A DNA stretch of 64,000 nucleotides from Nonomuraea rubra (GTDB taxonomy: Bacteria; Actinomycetota; Actinomycetes; Streptosporangiales; Streptosporangiaceae), in NCBI RefSeq assembly GCF_014207985.1, contig NZ_JACHMI010000001.1:10895001-10959000 (forward strand), written 5' to 3'. Position numbers and translations under genes: made by a program. Of the stretch, positions 55,855 to 64,000 are shown piece by piece. The notes beneath the pieces were generated by a model. It was not told the origin of the DNA, searched no databases, and worked only from the letters and a program-made list of their open reading frames with translations. Numbering within the stretch: the first letter of the stretch is position 1; every line of letters begins with the position of its first letter.

Positions 55855-58032
55855 CTACTTGCCGGGCTCCGGGTCCCTCGGCAGCCCCAGCATGCGCTCG
55901 CCGATGATGTTGAGCTGCACCTCGGTGGTGCCGCCGTAGATGGTCATCGCCCTGGTCGCCAGCACCGCCCGGTTCCAGTAGCCGGCGTCCCCGAGCTTCA
56001 TGTCCGCCGCGATCACCGCAGCGGCACCGAGCAACTCCACCGCACTCTCCGAGACATGCTGGGCGTGCGAGGTTGACAGCAGCTTCCGTACGGACGCGTC
56101 CGCCCCCGGCTCGGCCCCCGCGAGCTGCTTGAGCGTGACCCGCAGCGACAGCGCGTTGATCGAGTGCCCCTCGCAGACCACCTCGGCCACCCGCTGCGCC
56201 TCGGCCGGCGTCAGCTCCCGGCCCAGCCGCCCGACCAGCCCCAGCAGGTCGGGCACGGACGCGCCGGTGCCGCCCGACCCGGACGACAGCGAGACGCGCT
56301 CGTTGGACAGCGTGTTGCGGGCCACCTTCCAGCCCTCGCCGACCTCGCCCACGACCAGGTCGTCCGGCACGAACACGTCGTCGAGGAAGACCTCGTTGAA
56401 CAGGTTCTCGCCGGTCATCTCGGTCAGCGGCCTGACCGTGACGCCCTGGGCCTTCATGTCGACCAGGAAGTACGTGATGCCCTCGTGCTTGGAGCCCTCG
56501 CTGGAGTTGCGGGCGATGCAGATGCCCCACTCCGCCACGTGCGCGACGGACGTCCAGATCTTCTGGCCGTTGAGCTTCCAGCCGCCCTCGACCTTCTCCG
56601 CCTTCATCTGCAGCGACGCCAGGTCGGAGCCGGCGCCGGGCTCGGAGAAGAGCTGGCACCAGATCATCTCGCCGCTGAGCGTCTTGGGCAGGAAGCGCTG
56701 CTGCTGCTCGGGCGTGCCGTACGCGGCGATCGACGGCACCACCCAGGCACCGATGATCATGGCGGGCAGGCGTACCTTGGCGGCCTTGAGCTCCTGCGCG
56801 ATGAGCACCTGCTCCAGCGGCTTGGCGTCGCGGCCCCACGGCTTGGGCAGGTGCGACATCACGAACCCCTGGTTGGCCAGGGCCCGCTTCTGCTCCTTGC
56901 CCTCCAGCTTCGCGATCTCCGCGATCTCGGCGCGGATCGACTCGCGCAGCGCCTCGGCGCCCTCGGGCAGGTCGATCTCCATCTCGCGGGAGACGCCCTG
57001 CAGGGACAGCTCGGTCACGGTCGCGGCCCACTCGGCCGACGAGCCGAGCAGCGCGCGCAGGGTGAGCGCGCGGCGGTAGTAGAGGTGCACGTCGTGCTCG
57101 AAGGTGTAGCCGATGCCGCCGAAGGTCTGGATCGCGTCCTTGGCGCACTGTACGGCGGCGTCGGGGGCCATGACCCCGGCCACGGCGGCCGCGAACCTGA
57201 GCTCCTGGCCCTCGGCGCGAGTGGCGTCCCAGACGGTGGCACGGGCCTGCTCCAGCGCGACCAGCATCCGCGACAACTTGTGCTTGATGCCCTGGAACTG
57301 GCCGATCGGGCGGCCGAACTGGACGCGTACCTTGGCGTACTCGGCGGCGGCCGTCACGCACCACGAGGCCACGCCCGCCGCCTCGGCGCCGAGCAGGATC
57401 GCGGCCAGGTCGCGTACGTCGGAGGTCTCGACGCCGTCCAGGATGCCCTCGGCGGGGACGACCACGTCCGACAGCTCGACCTTGGCGACCGGCCTGGTCA
57501 GGTCGAGCGACTTGATCTCGGTGACGGTGGCGGAGGAGGCGTCGACGAGCACCCACTCCTCGCCGTCGGCCGTGGCGACCGGCAGCACCAGCGAGTCGGC
57601 CAGCGAGCCGCCGAGCACGGGCTCGGCCGTACCGGAGACGACCAGGGAGCCGTCCTCGCGGCGGGTGCCGGTCAGCGAGCCGGTCAGCGCGACGGCGGCG
57701 GTCAGCGTGCCGTCCACGAACGACTCCAGGTGCTCGCGGCGCTTGGACGCGTTGATCACGGCGCTGGCCAGCACGGTAGGCACGAACGGCCCCGGCGCCA
57801 TGCGCTCGGCCAGCGCCTCGACGGCCACGGCCGCCTCCAGGAGGCCGTAGCCCGAGCCGCCGTACTCCTCGGGCACGTGCAGGCCGAGCAGCCCCTGCTC
57901 GGCGAGCCCGGACCAGAACGCGGGACGCCCTTCGGTCCCGGCACGCAGCAGCTCCGAGGGGATGTTCCGCTCCGCCCAGCCGCTCACCGACTCGCGGAGC
58001 GCCTCGTGCTCCTCGCTCAACCCGATCGCCAT
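55855..58032 (-). CDS. Fused double acyl-CoA dehydrogenase (FadE34/FadE6-like)
   Basis: A 725-residue protein containing two acyl-CoA dehydrogenase folds in one chain. The first half (to about residue 370) reads ESVSGWAERNIPSELL...VQFGRPIGQFQGIKHKLSRMLVALEQAR...QTFGGIGYTFEHDVHLYYRRA. The second (about 395-725) has QLFSEPGAGSDLASLQMKAEKVEGGWKLNGQKIWTS and ends with IYGGTTEVQLNIIGERML, where Glu704 is the likely catalytic base. Fused chains of this kind replace the alpha2-beta2 dehydrogenases of steroid-CoA breakdown. A palindrome AGAATCATATTCT lies 34-46 bases before the start and is shared with the FadD gene at 59737. Confidence 0.9.
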   Translation of the reverse strand: MAIGLSEEHEALRESVSGWAERNIPSELLRAGTEGRPAFWSGLAEQGLLGLHVPEEYGGSGYGLLEAAVAVEALAERMAPGPFVPTVLASAVINASKRREHLESFVDGTLTAAVALTGSLTGTRREDGSLVVSGTAEPVLGGSLADSLVLPVATADGEEWVLVDASSATVTEIKSLDLTRPVAKVELSDVVVPAEGILDGVETSDVRDLAAILLGAEAAGVASWCVTAAAEYAKVRVQFGRPIGQFQGIKHKLSRMLVALEQARATVWDATRAEGQELRFAAAVAGVMAPDAAVQCAKDAIQTFGGIGYTFEHDVHLYYRRALTLRALLGSSAEWAATVTELSLQGVSREMEIDLPEGAEALRESIRAEIAEIAKLEGKEQKRALANQGFVMSHLPKPWGRDAKPLEQVLIAQELKAAKVRLPAMIIGAWVVPSIAAYGTPEQQQRFLPKTLSGEMIWCQLFSEPGAGSDLASLQMKAEKVEGGWKLNGQKIWTSVAHVAEWGICIARNSSEGSKHEGITYFLVDMKAQGVTVRPLTEMTGENLFNEVFLDDVFVPDDLVVGEVGEGWKVARNTLSNERVSLSSGSGGTGASVPDLLGLVGRLGRELTPAEAQRVAEVVCEGHSINALSLRVTLKQLAGAEPGADASVRKLLSTSHAQHVSESAVELLGAAAVIAADMKLGDAGYWNRAVLATRAMTIYGGTTEVQLNIIGERMLGLPRDPEPGK

Positions 58033-58064
58033 TGTCCATCCTCCAGCCAGGTCCGAGTCATGCC

Positions 58065-58080
58065 CAGAATCATATTCTAG
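58065..58080. promoter_or_regulatory. AGAATnnnATTCT operator upstream of the double acyl-CoA dehydrogenase
   Basis: CAGAATCATATTCTAG: five-base arms AGAAT and ATTCT around CAT. The same arms and spacing recur at 59708-59722. Confidence 0.6.
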
Positions 58081-58126
58081 AGGATGCTTCTGGCAACCGC
58101 TCTCCCGTGCCGGTTTCCCGGGCTTC

Positions 58127-59656
58127 CTAGAGCGGGCGGACCTGCTGGACCAGCGTGTTCAGGTCGCGCCAGCGGGTCTTGTTCGTCTCCGGGATCGAGG
58201 CCATGAGCATCGCCGGCTTCGTCTTGCCCACCTCGATGACCGTCACCATCGCCTGCGCCTCCTGCTCCTTGCCGCCGAAGGTGTAGGTGACCTTGTAACC
58301 GAGGGTCCAGCCCTTGCCGACCGGGATCTTCTGAGAGGCGGTCCACTCGTCGAGCTCGGCGCCCTCGGGGTACTGGGTGCGGATCGTCCAGCGGGCCGCC
58401 TGGGTGGCGATCTCGCGGTAGTCGGCGTTCGAGCTGGGCTTCTTCTCCGGCGACTCGCCCGGGTACATGGCGGAGGCGATCACCGTGTGCGGGATGGCGA
58501 CCTTGCCGATGCGCTGCGCGATCGAGAACGGTGGGAACGACTTCGCCTTCCACGGCGAGGCCAGCCTCGGGTAGGAGATGCCGCTGTTCTTGTCGGTGAT
58601 CGTGCCCGTCACCGAGGACGCCGTGCCGGACAGCGTGGCGTACTTCTTGGAGTCCGGCACCGGCGGCAGCACGATCGGCGTCTCGGTCGGGGTCGGGCTG
58701 GTCGACACCGTGGGTGTCGCCGAGACCGACGGCACCGGCGCGACCCGGACGATCTGCTCGCCCGGCTGCTGGTTGGTGGGCACGTCGCCACGGAACACGA
58801 CGAACACCAGCAGCACGGCCACGACCGTGCCGAGGATGGCGCCGACCAGGTAGACCGCCTTGATCGGGATGTCACCGAAACGGCGCGCCCTGGGCTCCGG
58901 GGGGAGCGGCGGCACGGGCGGCGGGGGCTGCATGTACTGCTGCTGCGGCGGCTGCCCCAACCGCAACCCCGCCCCCTGCACCGGCCCCGGCCCCTGCATC
59001 GGCCCTGGGCCGTGAACGGGACCCGGCCCCTGCCCATGACCCGCACCCGGACCCTGCGACTGACCTGCTCCCGGCGCCTGGCCCGCGCCCGGGGCTTGGC
59101 CGGACCCCTGCCCCTGGCCTGGGCCGGCACCTTGGCCCTGGCCCGGACCCGGGCCCTGGGCTGGAGTTGGTGTGCCCGTCGGGGTCTGGCCCGGGGGCTG
59201 GGCGGAGGGCCCGCTCGGCGGCTGCCGCTTCGGGGCCTGGCTCGGCGCCGGGGCGACCATCTTGCCGGGCGACCGGCCGGCCCCCTGCTTCGGCGCCTCA
59301 GCCGGCGCCTTCCCGGAAGCCTGACCGCTCGCCTGACCTGCAGACTGCCCACTCGCCTGACCTGCGGGCTGACCACTCGCCTGACCTGTGGGCTGACCGG
59401 CGGCCTGACCGTTGGGCTGGTCACCCGACTGGCCACCCTTCTGGGCGGTCGGCTGGTCACCGTTCTGAGCGGCCGGCTGATCGGCGGGCTGGCCGGGCGA
59501 CTGCCCCTCGCCCTGCTTGGGCGACTTCACCGGGCTGGACGGCCCAGGCGTGGGCGGCCGGGAGATCCTGACCGTCTCCTCCGCGGGCAGGACGACCTTG
59601 CGGAACGGGGTGGTGGGTGAATCATAGGTGCGCCTGCGCTCGCCGTCGTCCGCCAT
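58127..59656 (-). CDS. Gln/Gly/Pro-rich membrane protein with a C-terminal outer domain
   Basis: A 509-residue protein of unknown function. Residues about 40-250 are low complexity, first AGQPTGQASGQ-type repeats and then GPGQGQGAGPGQ-type repeats, predicted disordered and cytoplasmic. One transmembrane helix (AVYLVGAILGTVVAVLLVFVV) lies near residues 270-290. A Thr/Pro linker leads to a globular outer domain (SPWKAKSFPPFSIAQRIGKVAIPHTVI...VTYTFGGKEQEAQAMVTVIEV). This plan is common among actinobacterial surface-anchored proteins. It shares a promoter region with the divergent FadD gene and is upstream of the acyl-CoA dehydrogenase on the same strand. Confidence 0.78.
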   Translation of the reverse strand: MADDGERRRTYDSPTTPFRKVVLPAEETVRISRPPTPGPSSPVKSPKQGEGQSPGQPADQPAAQNGDQPTAQKGGQSGDQPNGQAAGQPTGQASGQPAGQASGQSAGQASGQASGKAPAEAPKQGAGRSPGKMVAPAPSQAPKRQPPSGPSAQPPGQTPTGTPTPAQGPGPGQGQGAGPGQGQGSGQAPGAGQAPGAGQSQGPGAGHGQGPGPVHGPGPMQGPGPVQGAGLRLGQPPQQQYMQPPPPVPPLPPEPRARRFGDIPIKAVYLVGAILGTVVAVLLVFVVFRGDVPTNQQPGEQIVRVAPVPSVSATPTVSTSPTPTETPIVLPPVPDSKKYATLSGTASSVTGTITDKNSGISYPRLASPWKAKSFPPFSIAQRIGKVAIPHTVIASAMYPGESPEKKPSSNADYREIATQAARWTIRTQYPEGAELDEWTASQKIPVGKGWTLGYKVTYTFGGKEQEAQAMVTVIEVGKTKPAMLMASIPETNKTRWRDLNTLVQQVRPL

Positions 59657-59707
59657 GGCCTTGAGGTTACGTCACGAAGGAGCGGGATAATTCCTCTATT
59701 CCCCCAG

Positions 59708-59722
59708 CAGAATCTAATTCTG
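59708..59722. promoter_or_regulatory. CAGAAT-CTA-ATTCTG operator upstream of FadD
   Basis: A perfect 15-base palindrome with a three-base centre, 14 bases before ATG 59737. It shares AGAATnnnATTCT with the site at 58065-58080. Confidence 0.65.
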
Positions 59723-59736
59723 TAAGGTCTGCGAAC

Positions 59737-61167
59737 ATGAGGGGTTTCTATGAGATCGCCGCCAACGACCCTGAACGCCCCGCCCTCCTCGGCGACGAGG
59801 GCATCACCTACGGACGGTTGCTCGACCGCGTCAACCGCGCCTCCAACGGCCTGACCTCGCGCGGAGTCGCACCGGGCGACTGCGTGGTGACCGTGCTGAA
59901 GAACGGGGCCGACGCGCTGACCATGATGCTGGCGACGTACCAGATCGGGGCCTATCTCGTCCCTGTCAACTGGCACTTCACCACCGAGGAGATCGACTAC
60001 ATCGTGGGCGACTGCGGCGCCAAGGTGGTGATCGCGCCGGACGCCCTCACGGTGGACGCGCTCGCCGCCGGCCAGCCGGCCACCCCACCCGAGCACCGGC
60101 GGGCCGGGTCGATGATGCTCTACACCTCGGGCACCACCGGCCGGCCGAAGGGGGTGCGCCGGCGGCTGCTGGACCTGACGCCGGAGGAGCTGTACCCGAT
60201 CCTGATGCGCAAGAGCTGGAAGCACTTCGGCCTGCCCATGAGCGGGGTGCACCTGGTGTGCTCGCAGCTCTACCACTCGGCGCCGTACGGGCAGGCCATG
60301 ATGGCACTGCAGTTCGGGCACTCGATCGTGGCTCCGGAGAAGTTCGAGGCCGCCGCCGCGCTGGAGCTGATCGAGCGGTACCGGGTGACGAACGCCTTCA
60401 TGGTGCCCACGATGTTCCACCGGCTGCTGGCGGTGCCGGACCGGGAGTCGTACGACCTGTCGTCCCTCACCCACCTCTTCCACGGGGCCGCCCCGTGCCC
60501 GCCGGCCACCAAGCAGGCGATGATCGACTGGCTCGGGCCGGTGCTCTGGGAGTACTACGGCTCGACCGAGGCGGCCGTGGCCACCATGGTCTCCTCGCAG
60601 GAGTGGCTGGCCAAGCCGGGCACGGTCGGCAGGGCGCTGGACGGGATGTCGTTCACGATCGTGGACGAGGACGGCCGCGAGGTGCCGCCCGGCTCGCCGG
60701 GGCTGGTCTACATCGGCGGGATCAACCGCTTCGAGTACCACGGCGACCCGGACAAGACGGCGGCCGCCATGCGCGGGCGCGACTACACGCCGGGCGACAT
60801 CGGCTACCTCGACGAGGACGGTTACCTGTTCCTGCTGGACCGGCGGACCGACCTGATCATCTCCGGCGGGGTCAACATCTACCCGGCCGAGATCGAGGCG
60901 GCGCTGCTGGAGCACCCCTCCGTGTCCGACGTGGCGGTGATCGGCGTGCCCGACCCCGAATGGGGGCAGAAGGTGGTGGCGCTCGTCCAGCCGGTGGCCG
61001 GGGTGACCGGCGGCGAGGAGCTCACGGCCGAGCTGCTGCTGCACTGCGCGCCCCGGCTGGCCAGGCTCAAGCATCCGCGGCTCATCGAGTACAGGGAGTC
61101 GCTGCCCCGTACGCCGACAGGCAAGCTGAGCAGGCGAAACGTCCGGGAAGCGTATCTTTCGAGCTGA
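59737..61167 (+). CDS. Acyl-CoA synthetase (FadD4-like), short form
   Basis: A 476-residue AMP-forming ligase, about 40 residues shorter than its paralogue at 39591-41141 because the segment before the P-loop is contracted. P-loop YTSGTTGRPKG (129-139), FHGAAPCPPATKQAM, YYGSTEAAVAT, PGDIGYLDEDGYLFLLDRRTDLIISGGVNIYPAEIE and the catalytic lysine in TPTGKLSRRNV. All catalytic motifs are kept, so it should be active on a carboxylic acid of unknown type. A palindromic operator lies 14 bases before ATG 59737. It is divergent from the Gln/Gly-rich membrane protein and may be cotranscribed with the protease gene that starts 18 bases later. Confidence 0.9.
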   Translation: MRGFYEIAANDPERPALLGDEGITYGRLLDRVNRASNGLTSRGVAPGDCVVTVLKNGADALTMMLATYQIGAYLVPVNWHFTTEEIDYIVGDCGAKVVIAPDALTVDALAAGQPATPPEHRRAGSMMLYTSGTTGRPKGVRRRLLDLTPEELYPILMRKSWKHFGLPMSGVHLVCSQLYHSAPYGQAMMALQFGHSIVAPEKFEAAAALELIERYRVTNAFMVPTMFHRLLAVPDRESYDLSSLTHLFHGAAPCPPATKQAMIDWLGPVLWEYYGSTEAAVATMVSSQEWLAKPGTVGRALDGMSFTIVDEDGREVPPGSPGLVYIGGINRFEYHGDPDKTAAAMRGRDYTPGDIGYLDEDGYLFLLDRRTDLIISGGVNIYPAEIEAALLEHPSVSDVAVIGVPDPEWGQKVVALVQPVAGVTGGEELTAELLLHCAPRLARLKHPRLIEYRESLPRTPTGKLSRRNVREAYLSS

Positions 61168-61185
61168 GCTGGGCAGGATCTCCGC

Positions 61186-62289
61186 ATGAGGGAGATCGTC
61201 GCGGGACTGGCCGCCGCAGCCGTACTGGTCGCCGGCTGCGGGCCTCCCCCTACCACCACAGGCACCGTCAGCCCGACCGCGCCGGCCTCGCCCACGGCCT
61301 CACCCACGGCCTCGCCCACCAGGCCGGGAACGTCGCCCGCCTCGCCCACCGCGACGCCGCAGGCGCTGGAGGCGGCGTACGAGAAGGTCATCTCGGACGT
61401 CCTGCCGTCCATCGTGCAGATCAACACGAAGGTGGGGCTGGGGTCCGGCATCGTGTTCGACACCAAGGGGCACATCGTCACCAACGCGCACGTGGTCGGG
61501 CAGGCCACGCAGATGAACGTCACCATCGCCACCGGCGGGCCGCCGCGACCGGCCAAGCTGGTCAGGTCGTTCGCCGCCGGGGACCTGGCCGTGATCAAGG
61601 TGGACCGGCCCGACGGGCTCAGGCCGGCGCGGTTCGGCGACTCCTCGAGGCTGCGGGTGGGGCAGATCGTGCTGGCCATGGGCAACCCGCTGGGGCTGTC
61701 CGGCAGCGTCACGAACGGCATCGTCTCCGCGCTGGGACGTACGGTGACAGAGCCACAGAACCCCGACTCACCGGGCGCCACCATCGCCGGCGCCATCCAG
61801 ACCTCCGCCGCGATCAACCCCGGCAACAGCGGCGGCGCCCTCGTGGACCTGTCAGGTCACGTGATCGGCATCCCGACGCTCGCGGCCACCGACCCCGCCC
61901 TGGGCGGCGGCGCCGCGCCCGGCATCGGCTTCGCGATCCCGAGCAACACGGCCACGGACATCGCCCGGCAGATCGTCGAGCACGGCAAGGTCACCAACAG
62001 CCACCGCGCCGCCCTGGGCATCCGCGGCAGCACGGTCATCGGCTCCGACGGCCAGCCGAGCGGGGTCGGGGTGGCCAGCGTGGAGCAGGGCGGGGGCGCC
62101 GAGAAGGCCGGCATCCGCGCGGGTGACGTGATCGTCTCGATCAACGGCAAGGAGACGCCGACGATGGCCGTCCTGGCCGAGACCATCACCACGCTCAAGC
62201 CCGGCGACCGCGCCCGGGTGGGCGTGACGCGCTCGAACGGCCAGAGCGAGACGGTCACCGTGACGCTGGGGCAACTGGCGAGTGAGTGA
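61186..62289 (+). CDS. HtrA/DegP-like serine protease, lipoprotein
   Basis: A 367-residue envelope protease. The signal peptide ends in a lipobox VLVAGCG with Cys18 as the lipidation site. A Thr/Ser/Pro-rich linker (residues 20-60) leads to a trypsin-like domain with the full triad: His102 (VTNAHVV), Asp133 (AGDLAVIKVD) and Ser215 (NPGNSGGALV). A PDZ domain (VGVASVEQGGGAEKAGIRAGDVIVSINGKE, about 290-350) ends the protein. It should degrade or process misfolded proteins at the outer face of the membrane. It starts 18 bases after the FadD stop. Confidence 0.93.
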   Translation: MREIVAGLAAAAVLVAGCGPPPTTTGTVSPTAPASPTASPTASPTRPGTSPASPTATPQALEAAYEKVISDVLPSIVQINTKVGLGSGIVFDTKGHIVTNAHVVGQATQMNVTIATGGPPRPAKLVRSFAAGDLAVIKVDRPDGLRPARFGDSSRLRVGQIVLAMGNPLGLSGSVTNGIVSALGRTVTEPQNPDSPGATIAGAIQTSAAINPGNSGGALVDLSGHVIGIPTLAATDPALGGGAAPGIGFAIPSNTATDIARQIVEHGKVTNSHRAALGIRGSTVIGSDGQPSGVGVASVEQGGGAEKAGIRAGDVIVSINGKETPTMAVLAETITTLKPGDRARVGVTRSNGQSETVTVTLGQLASE

Positions 62290-62376
62290 GGGCCGGTCCC
62301 CCGAGCAGGCGCCGCAGCGTGCAGCCGCCCACGACCCGGTCACCGTTCATCGCGGACACACCAGCCAGGGTCGGGA

Positions 62377-63339
62377 TCAACCGACCGCTTGCGTCAGGCG
62401 GTAGCGGGAGGGCGGGATGCCGTACCGGTCGATGAAGGCCTGCCGCAGCGTCTCCGCGGTGCCGAACCCGCAGCGCACCGCCACCGCCGCCATCGGCAGC
62501 GAGGTGGAGGCGAGCAGGTGGGCGGCGGCCTCGGTGCGGGCCTGCCTGACGTAGCGGCCGGGCGTCTGCCCGAGGTGCCTGAGGAAGAGCCTGGTCAGGT
62601 GCCGCTCGCTGACGCCCGCCTCGACCGCCAGCGTGGCCGTGCTCAGGTCGTCGCGCAGGTGGGCCGAAATGTGTTCGAGGGTCCGCTTGACCAGGCTGTT
62701 GGCGGGCGAGGGGGCGCTGACGAACATGCTCATCTGCGCCTGGTCGCCGGGGCGCTGCAGGTAGGTGACGAGGTTCCTGGCGACGGTCCTGGCCAGCTCG
62801 GTGCCGTTGTCCTCCTCCACGAAGGCCAGCATGAGGTCCAGGGCGGCGGTGATGCCCGCGGAGGTGGCGACGTTGCCGTCCCTGATGAAGATCGGGTCGG
62901 GGTCCACGACGACGTCAGGGTAGAGCTCGGACATGCGTTCGGCCTGGTGCCAGTGCGTGGTGGCGCGGCGGCCGTCGAGGAGGCCGGCGGCGGCGAGGAT
63001 GTACGAGCCGGTGCAGACGGACGACACGCGGCGGCTCTCCTTGGCGAGCCGGCGGACGTGGCCGACGATCAGCGGGTTCGCGGCGGCGTCCTCGTGGCCG
63101 ATGCCGCCCGCCACCACGAGCGTGTCGAGGGGCCCGGTGACCCGCTCCAGGACGAGCTGGGCGTTCAGGGTCAGCGCCGTGGCCGTGGTGATCGGGTGAC
63201 CGCCGGGGGTGGCGACGCGGTACTCGTAGTACGGCAACGCCCCGTGCCAGTTGGCGCTCTCCAGCGTCGAGGTGATGCTGGCGATCTCGAGCAGCTCCGA
63301 AGCCTCGTAGGCCACGATCACGACCCGTCGTCGGTCCAT
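62377..63339 (-). CDS. GlxA-type AraC regulator with DJ-1/PfpI domain
   Basis: A 320-residue regulator. Residues 1-180 form a DJ-1/PfpI-like class I amidotransferase fold with the nucleophile-elbow cysteine in SVCTGSYILAAAGLLDGRRATTHWHQ. Residues 215-315 are the AraC double helix-turn-helix (HLRDDLSTATLAVEAGVSERHLTRLFLRHLGQTPGRYVRQAR...AVRCGFGTAETLRQAFIDRYGIPPSRYR). I start at ATG 63339; earlier in-frame codons run into the divergent membrane-protein gene. Members sense small metabolites through the N-terminal fold. The divergent membrane protein is the likely target. Confidence 0.92.
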   Translation of the reverse strand: MDRRRVVIVAYEASELLEIASITSTLESANWHGALPYYEYRVATPGGHPITTATALTLNAQLVLERVTGPLDTLVVAGGIGHEDAAANPLIVGHVRRLAKESRRVSSVCTGSYILAAAGLLDGRRATTHWHQAERMSELYPDVVVDPDPIFIRDGNVATSAGITAALDLMLAFVEEDNGTELARTVARNLVTYLQRPGDQAQMSMFVSAPSPANSLVKRTLEHISAHLRDDLSTATLAVEAGVSERHLTRLFLRHLGQTPGRYVRQARTEAAAHLLASTSLPMAAVAVRCGFGTAETLRQAFIDRYGIPPSRYRLTQAVG

Positions 63340-63438
63340 GGCCCCGACTGTAGGTCCGAAGGACGCAGAACCCAAGTTTCCGGACCTTCCTGGCTGCTTC
63401 CGTTGGCCGGCGGCACCCGTACCGGACACAGTCGGGGC

Positions 63439-63849
63439 ATGACGACGACGACAACCTCGAAGACCGGCCGCCGGTGGGGCAGGTTCGCCCTCCACTACCT
63501 CGAAATGATCATCGCGATGTTCGTCGGGATGTTCGCGCTCGGCATGCTGCAGGCAGCCGTCGGCCTCGGCGTCTCCCACGCCGAGCAGCCGGAGCTGTGG
63601 TACCTGTCGATGGCGCTGAACATGTCGATCGGCATGGCCGCGTGGATGCGGTTCCGCGGGCACGGCTGGGCGCCGACGCTGGAGATGTGCGCGATCATGT
63701 TCGCGCCCGCCGTCCCGCTCTTCCCCCTGCTGTGGACGGGGGTCATGGACGCCGACGGGCTGATGCTGGTCTCGCACGTGGTGATGTTCCCGCTCATGCT
63801 GGTGGCGATGCTGCGCCGCCTCGACGAGTACGCCGGGTGCGCTCATTGA
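63439..63849 (+). CDS. Small polytopic membrane protein
   Basis: A 136-residue protein with four hydrophobic segments (YLEMIIAMFVGMFALGMLQAA, LWYLSMALNMSIGMAAWMRF, LEMCAIMFAPAVPLFPLLW, LMLVSHVVMFPLMLVAMLRRL) that are rich in methionine. No family motif is recognised. The start is ATG 63439, 99 bases from the divergent GlxA-type regulator, which probably controls it. Its 3' end overlaps the convergent partial gene at the window edge by 56 bases. Confidence 0.8.
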   Translation: MTTTTTSKTGRRWGRFALHYLEMIIAMFVGMFALGMLQAAVGLGVSHAEQPELWYLSMALNMSIGMAAWMRFRGHGWAPTLEMCAIMFAPAVPLFPLLWTGVMDADGLMLVSHVVMFPLMLVAMLRRLDEYAGCAH

Positions 63850-64000
63850 GCTGCTTGCGGTAGGCGTCCATGACGTCCTGCCGCAGCAGGTGCCCGAACC
63901 CCGACCGCTCCAGCCGCGCCGCCAGCAGCGGCACGCTGATCCGGAGCGTGGCGGCGGTGGCGGCCAGGTTCCAGCCGTGCGCGGCCAGCTCGCTGAGCAG
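63794..64000 (-). CDS. Partial gene with a Fis-like helix-turn-helix at its C-terminus
   Basis: The last 68 codons of a minus-strand gene whose start lies beyond the window; stop TGA 63794-63796. The end reads LSELAAHGWNLAATAATLRI then SVPLLAARLERSGFGHLLRQ, a helix-turn-helix of the Fis/transposase-like sort, followed by a basic tail. It converges on and overlaps the small membrane protein gene by 56 bases. The family cannot be named from this much. Confidence 0.5.
   Translation of the reverse strand: MLSELAAHGWNLAATAATLRISVPLLAARLERSGFGHLLRQDVMDAYRKQLNERTRRTRRGGAASPPA

Noticed and set aside
1..64000. Biosynthetic gene cluster, prophage or integrative element
   Set aside because: No PKS/NRPS, integrase, transposase, att-site tRNA or phage structural genes are visible. 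The mixture of metabolic, regulatory and envelope genes is typical chromosome.
1..64000. tRNA or rRNA genes
   Set aside because: By eye I found no cloverleaf with a T-arm consensus nor conserved rRNA segments. A dedicated scan with tRNAscan-SE or Infernal would be decisive.

Overview
The window looks like a chromosomal segment from a very high-GC filamentous actinobacterium. By gene content, codon bias and the frequent GTG starts it most resembles the Streptosporangiaceae (Nonomuraea-like), but I cannot fix the genus from the sequence alone. I saw no rRNA, tRNA, CRISPR array, IS element or prophage. Genes are dense, often overlap by 1-17 bases (ATGA or GTGA junctions), and several short genes under 50 codons are present.

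Left part (1-28.4 kb) is a patchwork of small metabolic and regulatory units: a gamma-glutamyltransferase, a NarL-type two-component pair, a flavin monooxygenase divergent from an HTH/Clp_N pair with a mirror-symmetric promoter, a 27-residue cysteine-rich peptide coupled to a TauE/SafE-cupredoxin membrane protein, alanine dehydrogenase with a class III aminotransferase, an M20 peptidase, an ECF41 sigma factor with its carboxymuconolactone-decarboxylase-like partner and recognisable ECF41 promoters, a MerR-PP2C fusion coupled to an MFS exporter, a polyprenol-phosphate mannose synthase, a second ECF sigma factor with its partner, a NOX-like ferric reductase with a 29-residue membrane peptide, and a cysteine dioxygenase/LysR/LysE group. 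Two decayed spots (20.49-20.91 kb and 22.61-22.98 kb) hold remnants of AraC, NAD(P)-binding and TetR genes.

The middle (28.5-34.9 kb) is one 2129-residue protein. It has a trypsin-like domain that has lost its histidine, a P-loop NTPase domain and a long TPR array with in-frame minisatellites, the layout of a STAND-type signalling or conflict protein.

The right part (34.9-61.2 kb) joins acyl-CoA and sterol-type lipid catabolism (three FadD-like ligases, two thiolase-like proteins, a double OB-fold/Zn-ribbon protein, a crotonase, a nitronate monooxygenase-like enzyme and a fused double acyl-CoA dehydrogenase) to a cell-envelope glycan locus (DUF3068, acyltransferase, AftD-like arabinofuranosyltransferase, GT4, GT2, a DUF2613-like 44-residue peptide and two GT-C-like membrane proteins). 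Several promoters across 41-44 kb carry boxes fitting the KstR consensus TnnAACnnGTTnnA. Another pair of promoters (58.07 and 59.71 kb) shares AGAATnnnATTCT. The window ends with an HtrA-like lipoprotein protease, a GlxA-type regulator and a small membrane protein.

The observations I rate highest are the HTH/Clp_N/monooxygenase module, the KstR-like boxes linking lipid and envelope genes, the inactive-protease STAND-TPR giant, the MerR-PP2C fusion with its own MerR-type promoter, and an array of about ten 26-bp hairpin repeats at 55.49-55.76 kb.
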